A program made the position numbers and the translations under genes. Below the pieces are notes generated by a model, which did no database searches, was not told the origin of the DNA, and saw nothing but the letters and a program-made list of their open reading frames with translations. Shown here piece by piece: positions 31,308-34,077 of a stretch of 34,077 nucleotides of DNA; position 1 is the stretch's first letter; the number at the start of each line of letters is the position of its first letter. Source of the stretch: Porphyromonadaceae bacterium UBA3327 (lineage in GTDB: Bacteria; Bacteroidota; Bacteroidia; Bacteroidales; Muribaculaceae). The DNA lies in NCBI GenBank assembly GCA_002361155.1, contig DERZ01000015.1, positions 754 through 34,830 on the forward strand. Reading direction: 5' to 3'.

Positions 31308-33140
31308 TTACTCCATGACAACCTTTGCAGCTTTGCCGCCTGCCACACGGACGTAGATGCCATGCTGCGGCTCTGTCACGCGTACACCCTGGAGGTTGAA
31401 CCATACGGTCTCGCCATCCTCGGCAGCGATACCTTCGATTCCGACAGTGTTGGACACATTGACAGTCTTCACATCGCTCTTAAGACCGGTAGCGTCATCG
31501 TAAGCGAAATAGCTTAAAGTATGGTTGCCTCCCTCAAGCTTGACGGCTCCGGTGTAGAGATTGTATACCTTGCCGTCATTTTCCATAGTAGCGGGAGCGG
31601 CCTTTGCGGGAACGTCCTCCGGTTCAGCAGGATCGTTGGCATTGTTGGCTTCGATCAGGTAGTAAACCGAAATCCCCTCCGGTACCTCAAATGTCAGTTC
31701 TCCGTCAGTAGTATTTATATCTCCGCTGGCAGCCGAGCCATTGATCAGCAGCTCCGGTGCTGAAGGCGCGACAGGAACCGCCTCGTAGCTTATGGGATAA
31801 AGCTGAAGCTTGGAAGCATCAGTGCTGATGACAGTCTTGCCTCCGTCATAGATGTTCACAGCTATGGTGACGTCGTAAGTTCCGGCAGGAACTGAGGCGA
31901 CATCGGCAAAATTATTGCGGAATGTGTAAGTTGCGTCTCCGACAGTTCCGTCAAAATTCTTCTTTGTCGCTCCGGAAGCAGTGGTGGCGGCGAATGTAAC
32001 GTTCTTGAGAACGACAATGGCATTCAGCATGGAAGTGTTGACACCTTCCACATCAGCTGCCGTAAACGTTCCCTTTTCGGTTACTGCGGGAAGAGTCGGG
32101 TTATCTATTTCAGGAAGACCGTTGTATATTTTCATTTTGGCATCCCAACCTGTCGGAATCTTGTCTCCGGCTTCATAACCGGTGAAGTTTGCATTGCTGA
32201 ATATCAGTGTGAAGTCTGTTCCGTCGGTGATATACATGTTCTTGCCATTGACGTATGCCACAGTGCTGACGAAGTCAATTATACCGGACTCGCCATCTGC
32301 CAATGTGTTAAACTCGGCAATAGACTTGTATGTCTTGATTACGGTGAGATTATAGCTTACGGTCTGGGAATTATAAGTATCATCACCTGCGAAAGCGGCA
32401 GAAATGGTGGTGGTGCCGGGTGAATCCATAAGAACGACTTCGCCGGTCTTGTCATCAACCATGGCCACCTCCTCGTTTGAGGAAGCATAAGTCACGGGAA
32501 GGTTGTTGGGATTCAAAAGCCCGGGAGCCGTAAATTCATCCCCGAGTACGACATTAAACTCCGTAGTCTCGCCGAAGCTCAGACCGGCCGGCAGCAAAGA
32601 GGGATCGCCGGTTTCAGCATAATAAGTTATGTTTTTAAGAGAGACCACTCCATTACTTGAAGCTTTTGAGCATACAAAATCTACTTTATAATATAGATTT
32701 TCAGTGGGATTTGTGGTATTTAGGCTGACAGAAGTTGTCGATTTGCTTATAGAAGTGTTTTTTGCGACTTCAGTCCACGTTGTTTTATCTGTTGATGAGT
32801 ATAAACTTATTGAGGTGACGTTATCATAGTTGACAGCTAAAGAAACTACGACTTGAGAAACTCTTTCATTAAAAGCGAAATCAGATGCCACAGATCCCGT
32901 TGAGGCAGCCGTTTTGTTTCCGCATTTAATCATATCTGCCCATGAATTGTTGTTATTATTAAAATTAGCAACAGTCCATGTTTTTCCGGCAATATCTGTA
33001 TCGGGTTTTCCTGTGTAGGTAGCAGTCTTGGTGTAGACTTGAATATTTTCCGCACTGACGTTTCCCTTGGAACCGAATATTACTTCCATGAACTTCTCGG
33101 ATGCCGCAGAAGCAATCACAGGCATCAGAAAGACCATCAT
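31308..33140 (-). CDS. Large secreted Ig-like/beta-rich protein with T9SS-like tail
   Basis: The 610-residue protein begins with a short hydrophobic signal (MMVFLMPVIASAAS). After a beta-rich N-terminal domain, residues of about 185-265 look like a bacterial Ig-like (BIG2) domain (LPVTYASSNEEVAMVD, then GTTTISAAFAGDDTY). A further domain (about 270-430) with VNGKNMYITDGTDF resembles OB-fold-like segments of Bacteroidetes surface proteins. The end (VWFNLQGVRVTEP, then GIYVRVAGGKAAKVVME) is similar to the tail of the M6 protease and fits a T9SS sorting signal. The N-terminal signal is unusually short and a frame-shifted MPFFSFIRAVR lies upstream, so the true N-terminus is uncertain. Substrate and function are unknown; adhesion or glycan binding is possible. 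Confidence 0.7.
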   Translation of the reverse strand: MMVFLMPVIASAASEKFMEVIFGSKGNVSAENIQVYTKTATYTGKPDTDIAGKTWTVANFNNNNNSWADMIKCGNKTAASTGSVASDFAFNERVSQVVVSLAVNYDNVTSISLYSSTDKTTWTEVAKNTSISKSTTSVSLNTTNPTENLYYKVDFVCSKASSNGVVSLKNITYYAETGDPSLLPAGLSFGETTEFNVVLGDEFTAPGLLNPNNLPVTYASSNEEVAMVDDKTGEVVLMDSPGTTTISAAFAGDDTYNSQTVSYNLTVIKTYKSIAEFNTLADGESGIIDFVSTVAYVNGKNMYITDGTDFTLIFSNANFTGYEAGDKIPTGWDAKMKIYNGLPEIDNPTLPAVTEKGTFTAADVEGVNTSMLNAIVVLKNVTFAATTASGATKKNFDGTVGDATYTFRNNFADVASVPAGTYDVTIAVNIYDGGKTVISTDASKLQLYPISYEAVPVAPSAPELLINGSAASGDINTTDGELTFEVPEGISVYYLIEANNANDPAEPEDVPAKAAPATMENDGKVYNLYTGAVKLEGGNHTLSYFAYDDATGLKSDVKTVNVSNTVGIEGIAAEDGETVWFNLQGVRVTEPQHGIYVRVAGGKAAKVVME

Positions 33141-33438
33141 GGAACAGAGCTTATCTCACAGCTCTGATGAACGAGAAGAAAGGCATCCTTCTAATGTTAA
33201 CAAATGTTATAAACTTGCCAAAGGAGGATTTTTTTATTGTATCTTTGTCGAGTACAGCGTATTTTGGCATTGTTCCAATATATTACAGTTTGGCAGCCAT
33301 AATATAGCGCATCCTTTGCAGAATGCGCTGTATTTGATTATTTTACATCATATTTAACATTCCTCAATTAGTAGAAACAACTTCACTATCTTTACAGATT
33401 AATACCAAATATTAGTAAACAGTCAAATATTTTAGCTT
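33141..33438. other. AT-rich intergenic region
   Basis: About 298 bases without a convincing gene, markedly richer in A+T than the surrounding genes. It contains a -7-like box TATCTTTG (33240-33247, plus strand, poor -33). It also has a hairpin AGCGCAT/ATGCGCT (33306-33329) and a near-consensus box TATCTTTA (33387-33394) upstream of the interrupted gene at 33439. I found no clear promoter for the minus-strand gene at 33140. Confidence 0.6.
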
Positions 33439-33682
33439 ATGGTTAATACGATATTCCAGACAATCGCGAGAAGCTTGTTGATGTTTGTCATTTTGGCTAT
33501 TTCATCTGCAGGGGAATTAGCGGCACAATCACCGTCGGTGGCGTCTATAAAAGCACTGCATGGCTATGCCGAAAAAAACGGAGTGTCGCCTAAGGACTAT
33601 ATATTCAAGCTGTTTGAAAAGTCGGATATTGTCGTGTTGGGAGAGCGTGATCATCGTGACTCGGTACAGTATAATTTTAGAG
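33439..33682 (+). pseudogene. N-terminal fragment of a secreted hydrolase-like gene cut by an IS
   Basis: Only the beginning of a gene remains. It has a signal peptide (MVNTIFQTIARSLLMFVILA, then AGELAAQ) and about 50 mature residues including DYIFKLFEKSDIVVLGERDH. The VVLGERDH strand-turn resembles the start of erythromycin-esterase/ChaN-like proteins, but the call is weak. After VQYNF the frame enters the IS end and reads RACLKTNVNKK to a stop at 33714. The remainder presumably lies beyond the IS, outside the window. Confidence 0.65.
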
Positions 33683-34077
33683 CTTGTTTAAAAACAAATG
33701 TGAATAAGAAATGAGCATCAGTCGGATGCTCAGACATTTATCCTTTGTATATTGTTTAAATATATGAACAAACATAAACAAACACAAAGAATTATGTATC
33801 TGACCGATTTGACCGATGCTCAGAAGGAGTATATAAAAGGAACAATTCTCATGGACAACTGGCGTAGCAAATATGATTTTTTTCTCATACTTGACGCGAT
33901 AATCTACATAGATGTGAGCGGCAGCCAATGGCGACTGCTTCCGGAGGAATACCCCAAGTGGCAGACGGTCTATTACTATTTCAGGCGCTGGGGCGCAATG
34001 GATGCCTTTTCTGAACTTGAGGACAGCCTTGTGGAGAAAGTCAGACTCAGAAGAGGAGAATCGCCACACCCGACCAT
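33680..34077 (+). mobile_element. Left end of an IS5-family insertion sequence
   Basis: The sequence changes abruptly within the interrupted gene at about 33680, where GAGCTTGTTTAAAA begins, the kind of terminal repeat seen in IS5-group elements of Bacteroidetes. A 7-bp hairpin (GAGCATC 33713-33719, GATGCTC 33725-33731) lies before the transposase start. The right end and target duplication are outside the window, so the exact boundary is approximate. Confidence 0.75.
33764..34077 (+). CDS. IS5-family transposase, N-terminal part
   Basis: The frame stays open to the window edge (104 codons). Residues after MYLTDLTDAQKEYIK, then DFFLILDAIIYIDVSGSQWRLLP in part, and KWQTVYYYFRRW match the N-terminal DUF4096 region of IS5-family transposases. 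The DDE catalytic core is not reached. A start at ATG 33794 (MYLTDLTD) is possible instead of 33764. The gene continues beyond the window. Confidence 0.85.
   Translation, partial: MNKHKQTQRIMYLTDLTDAQKEYIKGTILMDNWRSKYDFFLILDAIIYIDVSGSQWRLLPEEYPKWQTVYYYFRRWGAMDAFSELEDSLVEKVRLRRGESPHPT

Noticed and set aside
1..34077. CRISPR array, tRNA or rRNA genes
   Set aside because: No regularly spaced direct repeats and no tRNA/rRNA-like sequence were seen on either strand by eye.

Overview
The window looks like a chromosomal segment from a gut Bacteroidales bacterium, most probably Muribaculaceae. The evidence is a complete type IX secretion (T9SS) core operon, Bacteroidetes-type promoters (TTTG, about 20 bp, TAnnTTTG) at several gene starts, few Shine-Dalgarno sites, many signal peptides and lipoproteins, and a Bacteroidetes-style bile salt hydrolase-like enzyme. 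The family-level assignment is inference; no rRNA, tRNA or CRISPR array was seen.

Left end (166-5012, plus strand): a probable oxalate-degradation operon. It holds formyl-CoA:oxalate CoA-transferase (frc), oxalyl-CoA decarboxylase (oxc), an AEC-family permease that may exchange oxalate and formate, and a small two-helix membrane protein of unknown function. A 13-bp perfect hairpin separates it from the next block.

5143-12196 (minus strand): the T9SS operon porT-porP-gldK-gldL-gldM-gldN, encoding the outer-membrane proteins, the GldK/GldN ring and the GldL/GldM proton-driven motor. A divergent Bacteroidetes promoter then drives a small secreted protein of unknown function (12406-12966). After it come dgt, a TPM-domain membrane protein with zinc ribbons, and a DUF3298-like lipoprotein, all on the plus strand.

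16578-23574 (minus strand): a pyrE-led cluster (pyrE, an SRPBCC protein, a Rieske-like lipoprotein, a LysE-type transporter with a large extra domain), then prmC-recX, then sdaA-comF. From 23796 the plus strand carries an acyl-ACP thioesterase, a large surface lipoprotein paired with a DUF5723-like barrel, and a secreted M6 metalloprotease. The protease promoter lies inside a 19-bp perfect inverted repeat.

Right end: on the minus strand a choloylglycine hydrolase-family enzyme and a large secreted Ig-like/beta-rich protein. The M6 protease and the latter protein end in related sorting-signal-like tails, so both are candidate cargo of the T9SS encoded about 20 kb away. The window closes with the start of a secreted-protein gene cut off by the left end of an IS5-family element that runs off the edge.
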